A program made the position numbers and the translations under genes. A stretch of DNA of 64,000 nucleotides from Vitellaria paradoxa (lineage: Eukaryota > Streptophyta > Magnoliopsida > Ericales > Sapotaceae): positions 3,045,062 to 3,109,061 of the forward strand of contig CM034241.1 of NCBI GenBank assembly GCA_019916065.1, read 5' to 3'. Positions 26,678 to 45,771 of the stretch are shown here, piece after piece; position 1 is the stretch's first letter, and each line of letters starts with the position of its first letter. The notes under the pieces are model-generated. The model saw only the letters and a program-made list of their open reading frames with translations, was not told the DNA's origin and searched no databases.

Positions 26678-27344
26678 ATGTATTATAAATTATTATTTAA
26701 TTTTTTTAAATCCAATAAATAATATAAAGTAATCTTATTAGAGGCCGTTTGGTATATAAGTTTTTGACAACTTTTGTCCAAATATTAATATGTCCATATT
26801 ATGTTTTTTGGTAAAAACTTATCGGTCTTTGCAGAGCTACTGAGTATTAGGAAGGCAGAATGCTGAATGCATGCACTGGTGGAGTTGATTCCCCTTCGAA
26901 AAAGTTAGCCTTTCACGTGTTTGATGGAATGTCTCACATTGCATGGAATGATTAAAGAACCCAATCATCAATTTAAAGCCCATTTCACATTGTGATAACC
27001 AGAGTGAATATCCCACTAGTGATGCTGAATTTTAAGAAAATTGAATAATAATTTGCAAAATTAAAATTGCTATTGTTGCAACAATGAAAGAACTAAAAGG
27101 CTCCTTTTATTCCGGAACATAAAAGCACTGACTTCCAAATTAAGCTCAACACACGTGAGATCACCATAAGGAAACTTTTTTACTTCACCTTTTTTCAGCA
27201 CCAAGACGCTTATTTAGATAGATAGTAAAAACCAGAGCACCGTAGAACTAAACCAATAGCTTGGAGGATCGGCATGTGGAGTGGATATATATATATATAT
27301 ATATAATGCCTGTGTATATATATATATATATATATATCAGTGGC
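26678..27344. other. 3' flank of SDR copy 2, no other gene
   Basis: No coding sequence. Two (TA)n runs (27282-27303 and 27316-27337) lie just downstream of the SDR stop codon, so the transcript probably ends within or before them. Confidence 0.45.
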
Positions 27345-33425
<6,081 letters not shown>

Positions 33426-33483
33426 GTTCTGATGTTTATTTCTGCAATTCTTTTTCCCCGACGCGGTTACACACAGTCACACA

Positions 33484-33503
33484 CTATATATATCTGTATA
33501 TAT
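33484..33503 (-). promoter_or_regulatory. Probable TATA box of SDR copy 2
   Basis: On the minus strand GATATATATAG and a second TATATA run lie 60-80 bp before the start codon at 33425, a sensible distance for a plant core promoter. Confidence 0.4.
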
Positions 33504-35081
33504 CACAAGGGACACACTACTTGTTTACGCAATGGATGATAATATTTCCCTGTTAATTGACACAATCTCTTCGTTGTTTATGATTTTATGTATCCATCCT
33601 AGAATAATTCAAAATACTTCGATAAAAACAATGACTAAGTCGATTGTCTTAATCAATGAAGGGCAACACGCATGTTATGTTGTCATAAATTATGTCATTT
33701 CAGTTGTTAAATTAGGAATTGACTTTGTCCTCCAATCAGTGCTAGATAGATAGAGTATGTCCACTGTGGAATTCACGACAACAAACGTTATTTTAACTAC
33801 ATGTAACAGAAGAAACGCAAAGATACTTGGAAAGTCCCTTGTAGCGTCAAAAAATAATAAAAGATGTAATTTAAATAATTTTTTAACGTTTGATATGTAA
33901 TTATTAAATTATATTTTTTAAAAATAAATAGTGAAACTTTTTGTCCTTCACATCAGATTTTTAGAGAAAGAAATTTTTCAAATAGTTTTTTTAATCCGTC
34001 AGAATAATTTATGTCAGAATTTACTGAGAGTCATTAAAAAATTTTTGGGATTTATAGAAAAGTTATCGAAATTTGTAAAATATTATTGGAGCTTGTAAAA
34101 AATTTATTAGAATTTGTTAAAAGTTGTAGAGATATATATATATATAGAAAGTTCACAAAATATGAGTAGTCAAAATATATTAGAAAATTTTAAAGGCTTT
34201 AAAAGTTTTCAAAGATTTTCAGCGTTTTTCAAAGTTTACAGCATGACAAACGCACCCTTAATTGTTTGAGTTACATAAGTTTTTAAAATAAAAAAATTAA
34301 TAAAGAAAAAGATTGTAATTAATAAACTTATTAAACTCTAGTTGTTACAAAACTAGACTATTGGATTTACTTCTCAGTTAATACTAGTTCGATTCTGTCA
34401 TTGAAAACTTACCCAATTTTTTAACTTTAGGATTTTGAGGAATTAGTAGTGGCACAAACTAGTTTGAACAAACTGTGCTATCATTTTTTTGTTTATATTT
34501 ATCTGTTTATGCTTTTAGTTTTTTGTTTTTTGTTATCATTTTTTCCTAAAATGAAAACTAAATTTGGGTTTAAAAATGCAATTTTATTTCTAACTATTAA
34601 TTTTTTAAATTTTTTACTTTCATAAAATATTTAATTCGGTTAGTTTTTAAAAAATTAATTGAATTTAATAAAATATATTTCATAATAATTTAAATAATTT
34701 AGTTATGATATTTATTAAAAATAATTTAATAACATATATTCCATATTAAATAAATTAACTAAATTAAATTAACTATTAAATTAATTATTAAATTAAATTA
34801 ATTAGTTTGATTTAATTATTTATTAAAAATAAATTAATAAAGTATATTACATATTGATTTGGATAATTAATTAATTTAAATATATTATTTATTAAAAATA
34901 ATTTTAGTTTAATAAAATATGTGAATATAATTTATTTTAATATGATGCAATGAAAATAGATAAAGGGTCAGTATTGACAAAGTATTTGTAACAGGAAAAA
35001 AATGAAGTGAAAACACTTTTTTTATTTATGTTTTTCTATTTAAGTTTTCATTTTATTGGACAAAAAAAAATATAAACAGAT
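33504..35081. other. Upstream region of SDR copy 2; old MITE sequence, no gene
   Basis: 33504-33840 is of mixed composition without a gene. 33880-34255 looks like a relative of the MITE at 31958-32578 (agagaaagaaatttttcaaa, ccgtcagaataatttatgtcagaattt, and the end gacaaacgcaccctta). From about 34470 an AT-rich element of the 15578-16270 type begins. No coding sequence is recognised. Confidence 0.4.
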
Positions 35082-35084
35082 TTA

Positions 35085-35217
35085 GGGGTGTTTGGTTGGA
35101 TAAAATTAATCAACTTTTTGTACTTTCTACTAATTAAATTTTACCACATATCACTTTTACATCAAATCTTTATATTTTTACTATACTTTAATCAAAATTT
35201 TGCCAACTAAATACCCC
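35085..35217. mobile_element. Tourist-like MITE with TTA duplication, nested
   Basis: A 133-bp element with ends GGGGTGTTTGGTTGG and CCAACTAAATACCCC, flanked by TTA (35082-35084 and 35218-35220). It interrupts an older AT-rich element: aaaaaatataaacagat on its left and aacatttttgtattg on its right continue each other. Confidence 0.75.
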
Positions 35218-35289
35218 TTAACAAACATTTTTGTATTGTTATTGTTAGTTTATGAAATTTTTAAAAACATAAATGGAAAACAAAAACGT

Positions 35290-36188
35290 GTTAAGTCATC
35301 CAAAAAAATAAAAATAATAGACTCAACTTTTAGAAACCTGTACATTAGCTCTCCTATTACGGATTGAAAACAAAGAAGGTGGTTGTCAATCGGTAATGGG
35401 GCATAGTGAACTTTCTCAATTTCACTGGTCTCAATCTAATGGGTCACTTGTTCGATTCAAGTATACGTCTATTATTTATGAATCAGAAGTAGTGCCAGTG
35501 CATGTATTCATCTGTCAATTCATCCTCAGTTTGTGTCACTCACCTGTTCTTGAAACAGCGTTAATCTCTGATCTTCATTCACATTCAGGGTTTGGTTTAT
35601 CATCACACTGATCGATATTTGCATCATTATTTTACTCTCTTTCGAAACTGTTTGTTTCTAATGAAAGTTTTATTTTCAGCTGAGAGAGTGGGAATCAAAA
35701 CTTGGCTATCAGTGGACGTAACATCTTGGCGTTGCCCAAAGTAGGAGATGCTGTAATGGCCAGCGGTGTCTTCAACGCATGCGGCTTTTCTTATCCAAAA
35801 CAAACAATGAAAAGACATCTGGCGATGCCGACAATGCCAAAGACCATCGGGAATGAACATTGGTGTATGTAAAGATTAGCAATAACACAACTGATCGTAA
35901 TGATGCAATTGGTGAATACAATGAGATATAATCCACGCGATTGACGCTTTAAAATTACTTGAAAATTTTTAAAAATTTGTAAAAATTGTTCACTTTTTAG
36001 TTCACTATACAAATTACGAATTCACAATTTTTATTAAATTATTTTACTTTATTATCCCACTTTTTGTCATTTCAAACACTCTAAACAAAGAGGCGTAACA
36101 TAATTAGAAGGATTCAAATATAACGACAACTTTTAAAACTATAATATATATACAATATATATAAATATATATATTTTTTCAACAAACG
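35290..36188. other. Intergenic of mixed composition, no gene identified
   Basis: 35340-35930 has more balanced base composition than its surroundings and short open frames on both strands (for example plus 35396-35611, minus 35627-35860), but none shows a recognisable domain or spans more than about 77 codons. It may be a decayed repeat or an unrecognised exon. 35950-36075 is a MITE fragment. Confidence 0.35.
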
Positions 36189-36196
36189 AATTTAAA

Positions 36197-37130
36197 GGGT
36201 AATGATATTTACACTCCACAAAAAATTTTCCTCACTTCACCTTTTTATTTTTTGTTTTTTATTTTTTTATTTTTATTTGTTTTGTTTGTTTTGATGTCAT
36301 TCAAATAACAAAATTACTTTTGATTCATTGGTTTATAGATTAGTTCTAGTCATTATAAAAAATAATCTACTAATATAATTTAAAATTTTTATAATGAAAA
36401 GTATTTTTTTTATTTTATCAATACAATTTAAATTTTTATAATGAAAAAACTTTTTACTAAAAAAAAATTAGTTATGTTAACTTATCAAAATATTCTTAAA
36501 TTTGATCATTTCATATGGTATAAATAAAATATTTAAAAAATTTAGGTAGCAATTACTTATCTACGTATCATAAAATCTAATAATACAACTTGTTATATTA
36601 TTCTTAATTTCTATTATGAGAAAGTAACTTATACGTCATAAATTGCATCAATGAATTGATCTCGTACATGTACACCACATCGAAAAAAGAACAATTGCAA
36701 GTGAATAATGGGATTTGACTATGAAAATTATATGAGGGGTTGATTAACAAAATTATATAAAGCGCTTTAAAAATAGATAATTTAAAAAAAAAATTCATTT
36801 ATGGTATATGAATTATTTTTCTAGATTCAACGTAAAGAATATTTTTGTGAGTTGAAATAATTGAATTTTTTTAAAAAGGTTACTTATTTCTTATTATAAA
36901 AATTCAGATTGTATCTATAGACTAAAAAGTTATTATTTATTTATAAAAATTTTAATTATATCAATAGATTATTTTTTATAATAAGTGGAGCTAATCTATA
37001 AAACCAATGAATTAAGGGTAAGTTTGTCATTTGAATAACATCAAAACAAACAAAATAAATATATAAAATAAATAAATACAACATGGAGTGGGAGAAGTTT
37101 CTTATAGAGTGGGGATAGATATCATCACCC
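36197..37130. mobile_element. Long-TIR Mutator-like element, copy B
   Basis: A 934-bp relative of 25527-26668. The left end GGGTAATGATATTTACACTC and the inverted right end GGGTGATGATATCTATCCCC are followed by matching ttttgtttgttttgatgt sequence on both arms. The flanks gaatttaaa and caatttaaa agree at 8 of 9 bases. Non-coding. Confidence 0.75.
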
Positions 37131-37378
37131 CAATTTAAAACTATTAGGATTTGTTAGATTAGTTGTGGCAAGCCTTTCTAATGACATATACATAGTTTTC
37201 ATCTGCGAGTGATATATATATATATATATATTTATATAGGTGATATCTGATGAACAAGTTGTGTGTTGTCAACTAGTATCCATCCAAACATATGTTTGTC
37301 TCAATCTCATATTCGTAAATTAAATGTAATACTTAAATATAAGTCTCTGTCAATAGCTAGCCAGATGCTTGTTATAAA

Positions 37379-37842
37379 GGTGTGTTTGGAACATTAAGAG
37401 AAAACAAAAGTAAGAGGAAGTAAAAAAAAAAAAAAAATTATATATACGTATTTTTTATGATTACTTACATAAAAATTATTTTTTTTAAAAATATCTATTT
37501 TTTTTTTCTCGTTTTAATAACCATAGCAAAACAAAATAAAACAAAATAAATATGCATCTTTCATTTGATTTTGCTTTCATACCTTTTTCCTTGGTTCATT
37601 TTCTTTTCTTATACAACTTCTTCTAAATGCATCCTACAAAACTCTTACGTGCAAGAGCCTGAACAAGTTGTGTGCCTACTTGGACATATGAGGGTGATCT
37701 TGGTATTAAATTTTAAAGTTTGCAAGAATTCATATTTGCTGTTCGTGTAAAGATAGAACATATGTTTGGGAGTTTATGTTAATTTGATTTATTTTTTTTC
37801 TCTTTTTCATTTTTCTCACTTAATTCCCACTCCAAACACACC
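37379..37842. mobile_element. MITE-like element
   Basis: The ends GGTGTGTTTGGAACATTAAG and CTTAATTCCCACTCC...AAACACACC are inverted. A 190-bp less AT-rich stretch (37565-37750) sits inside. The target duplication is not clear. Confidence 0.5.

Positions 37843-37844
<2 letters not shown>

Positions 37845-37893
<49 letters not shown>
37845..37893. repeat. (AAT)n microsatellite
   Basis: About 16 aat units immediately after the preceding MITE-like element. Confidence 0.9.
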
Positions 37894-37894
<1 letters not shown>

Positions 37895-38276
37895 GCAGAA
37901 GTGCTAAACTTTGTAACTATTGAAAATTGAAATGTTTATAGAGCTGAGATCTTCTATCCCAAATTTCAGTCCCATTATAAATATACATAAATAATGAGAT
38001 TATGCAAATTATTAATAAATGCACATTTATAATGAGACATTGATTTAGAATAAGAATTTGGAATAGAAAATCCCTACTCAGTTTTACATGTCAATTATTG
38101 AATTAGCCAGCAAGGTCATATTACTCTTTTCCCTTTTGGGTCCACGTTGATCTCCACTGAAATTTGGGCCGATTCAAACCCCATCATGTTCAACCCTACC
38201 AAGGTTGGCCCAGCAATCCAATACAAAAAGTGGGGATCCCCTTATGTTTTCGGTAGAGGTGTGCACGCATAATGTA

Positions 38277-38870
38277 CGTAGATGTTATTTTATTTATGTA
38301 ATTTGGTTAAGAATATAATAATAAAATAATGTGGTAGTTAAAATTTTAAAATTTTTAAAATATTTTAATTAGATGTATTTTTTAAAAGTTACTTGATTTA
38401 AAATTTAAATCTGATAGGAGGTTGAAGGGTATTTTGAAAAAACATTTAAAATTTAAATTCGATAGGAAGTTAAAGAGTATTCTGAAAAAACTAAAAAAAA
38501 CGTTTCACAGAAATTAAAGTTTCATTAATACTTTTAATGTTTTTTTATATATAAGAATATAGATAATATTGTAATATACTAGTATTTTCATAATGAGGTG
38601 GATATTATTTTATTTATGTAAGTTAGTTAAGAATATAGCAATTAAATACGTGGTAGTTAAAAATTTAAAATTTTTAAAGTGTTTTAATTAGATATCTTTT
38701 TTAAAAACTGCTTGATTTAAATTTTAAATTTGATACAAGATTGAAAGGTATGTTGAAAAAATTAAACAAAAATTGAAGTTTCATTAATTTTTAGTTTCAC
38801 TAATACTTTTAATGTTTTATATATATATAAGAGTATAGACAATATTGTAATATATTAGTATTTTCATAAT
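38277..38870. repeat. Tandem duplication, unit about 275-320 bp
   Basis: Units at about 38277-38596 and 38598-38870 share, in order, gatgttattttatttatgta, gtggtagttaaaa, ttttaattagat, cttgattta, ggttgaagggta(t), tactttttaatgtttt-type words, and gtaatata(c/t)tagtattttc. Divergence is moderate. No coding capacity. Confidence 0.7.
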
Positions 38871-40956
38871 ATATTTAGACAATTTGACTGAGTTCAGCTA
38901 ACTTACTTGAATCCGACGGGATTGAAGTAATAGAATTTTAACTCTATTTTTCTTACATTAAATACAAACCCATCCTATTAGTGTGGATCGGGTCTGACCC
39001 CTTTTTCCTATTTTCAATTTAAACATTAGTTTTATTAGTAATACATTCTCTCTCACTCTCTCTCTCTCTCCATACTTGAATCACTTAGTTGATCTTCACA
39101 AAACTTACAGTGCTTACGTATGGAATCATGCGAGGTCCACTGAAATGACTAAATGTTACATGTGTACAATATATATATATGTTGGGAGTATTTATGTGGG
39201 TGTGTGTGTATAGATACTCATGTTTCCTTCGAAATAATCTAGAATTTGGAAGGCTAAAGAGAGAAACCAAAATCAAAGGAAAAGAGTGTTCTTTATTTTT
39301 TGTAGAGTACTCTACGCTTGTCAATCTGTGCCAGAATCTTTGTTACAAGGTTCTTTGTATTTTACTGAAGAGAGATTGAGAGTGGTAGATAGAATATCTT
39401 TTCAAACGTAAATCAGAACTCAACTTAATTTTAATATAACTACAATTCCTATAAAATTAAAAGTGTTTTTGGTCTTTCACGAATCTTATTTGACTACAAG
39501 CGCTCACTAAAAATTTTAATTTTGTTATTTTCTTAATAAAGATTGTGATTATATAATTGATTGATCCTTTTAGTATTATGCATCATGCTAGTTCTCTAGC
39601 CGTACGCAACTGCAAAGTGTCCTATTTATCAGTTCCAATCGAGCAAATCATACGAATTAACGGTGAGTTGATTGAATTGATACTTTCTTGCGTATAAAAA
39701 AAAAAAAAATGCATGCTGGATACCCTAATTTGTGCATAATAATTAGAGAATAATAAGAGTGACTTTACAAATATATATATATATATAAACAATTTACTAT
39801 AAAGAAGGATATTTTGGAATTATAAAAAAATATAAAATTTTACAAATTTTTATAAACACAAAGTACGAGACTGAAAATTTTAAATTCTCTACTCATTGTA
39901 CAACATACAAGATATTAATTTTTATAATTTATATAAGTTTATACAACTTCAAACATACCCATGTTTACTTCTTGTATATATATATATATATATAAACAAT
40001 TTATGATAAAGAAGGATATATTTACTTACCCCAAGAAAAAGAAAAAAAAAAGAAGGATATATTATATATATATATATATACTTTGGTAATGTGTAAAATC
40101 ATTAAAATTCTAAAGTAGTGTGTAAAAATGCTAATGCAAGTATTTTTTTTAACTACTTTCTATTTAAAATAAATAAATAAATTTTAGAATATCTAACTTG
40201 AAACGTCCATGTGAGAAAAGTAATTATCTGGATCCACAAGTGTATGAACTGAATTAAGCCCCAAATTGTTTATACTTCGGAATATCATGTGGCTCTCTCT
40301 GGACTCAATGATGAATGATACTTTTTTTATTAACTTGAAAATTAAGCTGGTGTGAATGTTACGTCAATTGGTCAAAGCATTGGATCTACGGTGCCTGTCT
40401 AGATCCTGACAACTGGAACAGCCCATGAAACAATGACATATTGAATTTCCCAGCTCAGGGAACAAGGGCAGATTGAATTTCCCTTCCTTTCCTTGTTAGT
40501 TACTGTAATCGATTACTTTTCTTTAATTCATCAATCAAAGTCACTGAATTCAAGCTTCACAAGCAAAGATGGCCATCTCTTTCCATGATAATTGATGTAA
40601 TATATAAATAATCATTTTATAAGGACACGGAAAGGCATGTTTAACCGAATTCTTTGCAGATATTCGACTTTATTGATTCATTTGAGATCAAATCTAGCCA
40701 AAAATATTCAGTGAGTCAAATTGTTGAACCAAAGTCCTGCTAGAAGACATCTTGTGGGAATTTTATTAATAATTTATGACAACGCTCCTTCCTTTAGTCA
40801 CGTCTTGCAAGTTGCAACTCCATGGATGCTTCTTGAGAGGGTGATCGATTTGAGAAACTTATAATTATTTAATAAACAATAACTATAACGAAAAATAAAC
40901 AATAACTATAGGGAAATTGAAGGGATAAAATCACTAAGTGAGATGTAACAATGTGT

Positions 40957-40997
<41 letters not shown>

Positions 40998-42367
40998 GTA
41001 TACGTTATAGCTCTCCACTAAGGGCAGAGTTAGCGTTGGTTCAGGAGCGCATGCAAATCCTTAGAAAAAAAAATTATATACTATTTATTATTATTATTAT
41101 TGATATTGTCTTCCACACTCAATTATACTTAAGAAAAGAAAAAAAAATTTTAACCTAATACCAATTATACCTATTCAATAAAGGAAAAAAAAATTTAAAT
41201 ACAAATTTTACTCCGATACATACTAATATAATTGTACGTAATTTACTCAATATAACTAAAAAATATCTAATCTCACTTTGACATTTTTCTCTCTCTCTTT
41301 TTCTTCTTTCCAAATTGCTATGAAATTTAATAAGCATTTATATATCTTATAATTAGTATCCACCTACACATAATTTTCTACCTCTGCCCCTACTCTCCAC
41401 GATGTAGAGCACGGCTCTTAAACCAACATGGTTATGGAAGAATTGACACAAATCCCTTATGATAAGAAAAATTCCATAAAGCAAGAGAATTCTTATATTA
41501 AAGGAAAGGACCAGTAATATTTTTATAACTCTTCTAACAAGCTCTACAAGCTCTCAGATATAGTTTTTCTAAAAGCAAACTCATCACAAGCTCCCTTTAA
41601 TTTACACACTCACAAGCTTTTAGAGAGTATTGGTTCAAGTCCCTGGAATTGAACTAAAACATCAATAGTGACTTCTAATTAAACATGTAATTGTAACAAG
41701 TCTTGAGTAGTTACTACAAACACCTAGAACTGACAAGCAAGGCTGGTGCAGTATGTTAAAAAAAACAAAACACTTCCAACGTCTAGTCACCTCTCCTTCC
41801 CCCAAAAGACCGCAATGCTTTCCCATTATAAACTCCTAATTAACATATATATGGTAAAATAAAAGATTAGAATATTAATTATGAATTGAAAATCTTAATT
41901 ACTAGAATTTTAAACACCTATATAAAATTACAATTGGTTGGGTGCATGCCAATCTATATAGCCTACTAATTGACTGAAGATATGTAATTGTAAGGAATCT
42001 TAATTAATTACCCAAGAGGCTTGTTTGTGAGACATTAGATTGTAATCAAAACAAATCTTTATTACTCAATATGCTTGCTTTTGAGACAATAGATTAACAA
42101 AGGAAGGTATCTATTTCACCAATAACTTTTTATCTTGTCTAAAAATAATTTTGTTCCATGTTAGGGCATTCTTAATTCTTTTCTGTTAAATAGGCGGACG
42201 AATTAAATAAAATAAGCTCACTTCGATATTTTTATACATTTTCTATTTAAAATAATCTCTATAATGACTCATAATATGGAAAAGTACTTTAACATTCTCT
42301 ATTGTAGATAATTTTTGATCGAGCACTGTAGAAGCTGAAAAATATCTAACAACTACTCCTACTTTGT
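38871..42367. other. Intergenic, no gene seen
   Basis: Three and a half kilobases without a supported gene. Contents: a CT microsatellite (about 39050-39070), several (TA)n runs (39170, 39770, 39975, 40065 and 40960-40991), and a MITE-like piece at about 39810-39960. 40100-40900 and 41400-41780 are of more mixed composition but have no sustained frame. Confidence 0.45.
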
Positions 42368-44520
42368 CAACCCCCAGCCAGAGAATGGTTTGCAATTTTA
42401 TTTGGCAATGTTAGATTAGGGGTTAGTGTTGTCCTTTTGAAGGAAGAAGATAGAAGACAGAAAACCATCTATTATGCAAACAAGACTTTATAGGGGGCAG
42501 AGACCATATATTTATTTCTGGAAAAGTTTATTTTAACGTTGGTGGTAGTATCCAGAAAGTTGGTCTATTATTTTCATGCTCATACTATTCTGCTGGTCAC
42601 TAATCAACCGATTGGCTAGCTTTTAAAGAAAGAAGATATTATAGGAAGGATGACGAAATGGGCAGTAGCTCTTGGAGTATTTGACATCAGATTTGTGTTG
42701 AGGACAGTAATAAAGACACAAGTCTTGACAAATTTTGTAGCAAAATTTATTCACCAATTCTAAAACAGATACATGAGGTGTGGTAATTGGAGATTAATTT
42801 AGAAGCAGAAGCGATTACACCATCGTGGCAAATTCAAGTGGATGGATCCTCATCCAAAAGGGTGCTAGGGTAGGTGTGGTTTTGACAATTCCTGAGAGGG
42901 TGACCATTAAATATGCCATTAAGTTGGGATTCGAAGCAACTAATAATGAAGATGAGTATCATACTCTTTTGGCTGGACTTGATATTGCTCGACTTTGTTT
43001 ACATGGAATTTAGTGATTAAAATAGATTCTCAACTGGTGACAAATCAGTTGAAGGGTGAGTATGCAACAAGAAAGGAGAGGATGGTAGAGATTTGGATCT
43101 ATCAAAAAAGAAACTAGAAAATTTCAATGTTATCAGAATTGAATTGATTAGGAGAGATCATAATACTCATGTTGATGTTCTGGCAACGTTAGCTGCATCC
43201 TCAAGGACTAGGCTGACTGACAAGGTTTTCCTTAAAGTGTTGGAAAGGCCAAGTGTGTCCAACGCAAAAAAAGTGACCTGTGTTGAGTTGGTTCGGTCTT
43301 GGATGGATCTAATTATCTTTTACTTGAAGGATAGAACTCTCTCCGAGGACAAAATACAAGCACGGAAGCTCAGAATTAAAGTTACAAGATTTTGGTTATC
43401 CCCCAACCACAAGCTATACAAGAAGTCTTTCATAGGTCCTTGTTTCCTTTGTGTTCATTCTAATAAGATACATAATTTTATTTATGAAATACATAAAGGG
43501 GTCTGTGGGATGCATACTAGGGGCAGATCTTTGGCTTATGGGTAAGTACTCAAAGCTATTGTCAGCCGAGCATGGAAGAGATGCACAAGCCTATGCTTGA
43601 ACGTATAAAAAATGTCAAAAGTTTACTTTAACTTTTCACCAACCTACTTAGGAGCTCAGTCTTCTCCCAAGTTCGTGGCTGTTTAAACAATGGAGACTTG
43701 ATATAATAGGGCCACTTCCTACTGCTATTGGAAATAGAAAGTGGTTGGTGGTCGACACGAATTATTTCACCAAATGGGTGGAGGCAGAGCCCTTAGCTCA
43801 TATCAAGGATGCAGATATCATTTATTTTGTATGGAAGAACATTATTACAAGATATGAAATTCCTAGAACACTTATTTTTGACAATGGAAGATTGCTTTTA
43901 AGGTATGGGAATAGGAATGTTTATTCATCACCTGCCTACCCTTAAAGTAATGGGTAGGCTGTAGCATCCAACAAGGTTATGCTCAATGGCATCAAGAAGA
44001 ACCTGGAGGCAGCTAATGGCAAATGGGTTGAGGAGCTTCCAACAGTACTTTGGACATATAGAACTACTCCGAGGAGATCAATGGACGAGTCACCATTTTC
44101 TCTTACTTATAAGATGAAAGCAGTCATTTCATTGGAGGTTGGTATACCCACTATTTGTACAGTAGCACTTGATTAAGGGGAGAATGATAAAACTATAGTT
44201 GTCAGCTTAGATTTGCTTGACGACAAGAGAGAACTAGCTGCAACAAGGTTGGCATCATATCAACAGGAAATGAAAAGGAAGTTTAACAAGAGTGTGAAGC
44301 TATGGGAATTTAAAGTCGACAATTTTGTCCTCAGAAATTTAATGAGAGCAAAAAGAGACCCAATAGAAGACAAATTTAGCACTAACTGGGAAAGTCCATT
44401 TTGAGTCATTGAAGTGCTCGATAATGAAGCTTATCGTTTGGTTGACATGGAAGGGAAACCTGTGAAAAGGCCATAGAATGCAATCCATCTGAAGTTATTC
44501 TATATATAAGAACTCAATGC
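42368..44520 (+). pseudogene. Pol relic of a Tat-type Ty3 retrotransposon (element V): RT tail, RNase H, integrase
   Basis: It begins abruptly inside RT (near 42368) and runs through RNase H to the integrase C-terminus. RNase H pieces at 42825-43013 and 43093-43545 include IKLGFEATNNEDEY and later RRDHNTHVDVLATLA. The integrase zinc-finger region has HKGVCGMH; the core has WLVVDTNYFTKWVEAEPL and, later, IFDNG; the conserved third acidic residue before ASNK is Val; the C-terminal part has LPTVLWTYRTTPRRSMDESP and AYRLVDMEGKP. Numerous stops and frameshifts make it inactive. It matches the minus-strand element at 51262-52800 closely enough to be the same family. The order RNase H then integrase fits Ty3. 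The missing 5' half indicates truncation. Confidence 0.85.
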
Positions 44521-44618
44521 AATTTTATTTGTTGACAAAGTAGTAATTTGAATGAGCAATTTTAGAGACATGAATAAAATTAAAGGAACCTCTATTTAGA
44601 TTTTTCAACTGTGACAAT

Positions 44619-44915
44619 CGAAAAAGAATAGTCCTACTGGTTCATTCCAATGGTTGACTCAAAAAATGATAGTTTTACTAGTTCATCCTAGTGGTTGACT
44701 TGAAAAAGAATAGTTCCATTGGTTTGCCCCAATTGTTGACTCGAAAAAAGAATAGTCCTACTAGTTCATCTCAGTGCTTGGCTCAAAAAAGAATAGTTCC
44801 ACTGGATTATCCCAGTGGTTGACTCAAAAAGAGATAGACCTACTGGTTCATCCTAATGGTTGACTCAAACAAGATTGGCCCATTGGCTTTTATTCCAGTT
44901 GATAACTAAAAAATA
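44619..44915 (+). repeat. 41-43-bp tandem repeat in the 3' region of element V
   Basis: Six to seven degenerate units, each of the form aaaaagaatag-t-cct-actgg-ttcat-cc-agtggttgactc. Tat-lineage elements are known for variable tandem repeats between pol and the 3' LTR, and this lies exactly there, about 100 bp after the integrase end. Confidence 0.8.
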
Positions 44916-45771
44916 ATCTGACTCATTTTGTTTACAAGGAAGATTCGTTTAGTTCATTTTAAATGATAACTCAAAAATGTGAATTTGATTTATTTATTGA
45001 TCAGGATTTCTCACTAGATTTAGGCTACATTTAACTCTTAGAAACTCAGTTGAAGGAAAATTAATGTTCTGACCACATTACATGAGAAAACATTGTGTGA
45101 AAATAATGATGGTGCAAGTTAGTTAATGTAGGAAAGTCCCTAACCACATTGAATGAGGTCGACAACATATCAAAGGTTATCTCACTTCAATCTATGATGG
45201 TTTGAGTCTATATACTTAACCAAATTACCATATTTATTTCATATGTGAGAATATTGCACTCATGCTATACATTTACCATTTTATGAGTTGTGTTGTTATA
45301 AGTTATAATGTCACCAATGTGGTGCACTCGAGCTTTACTTAGAAAGCAAACAAATTGTTTAGAACTGAAGTTCGAGTACTTGTGATTCATTCAATAGAGT
45401 TTTTACTTTAGTATTATGCTTTATTTTGAGGATAAGGCAAACTGATTAGTAATGCATTAACAGAAGTAAATATAATTTGCTAACACAACAATCTTCACCA
45501 AAAAAGGAAAAGAATTTTCAAAACTTTACTTCTATTAAATTTGAAAGTTTGGCATTACAATTGTGAAATAAAACTTGATAGAAAAGAAAATGAGCAAGAC
45601 AGAAATAAAAATGTAGCCTTTAGTCGTCAATGTCCTTGCTTGAGAGGTCCTTGGCTATCTCTGTTGCTATAACCTTTGCTACCTTGGCAATTGTATCGAT
45701 CGAGTCTTTACTAGCTACTTTTTTGGGAGGATCTTTTAGTTCAGAAGTAGAAGCTGGATGGAGTTCAAGTG

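Noticed and set aside
34355..34425. tRNA-like B box (agttcgattctg)
   Set aside because: No matching A box at proper distance, no cloverleaf, no SINE tail.
35396..35860. Possible exon of mixed composition with frames on both strands
   Set aside because: No recognisable domain or splice pattern; frames are below 80 codons.
40365..40425. A-box-like tcaattggtcaaagcattgg
   Set aside because: No B box follows; not enough for a tRNA or SINE.
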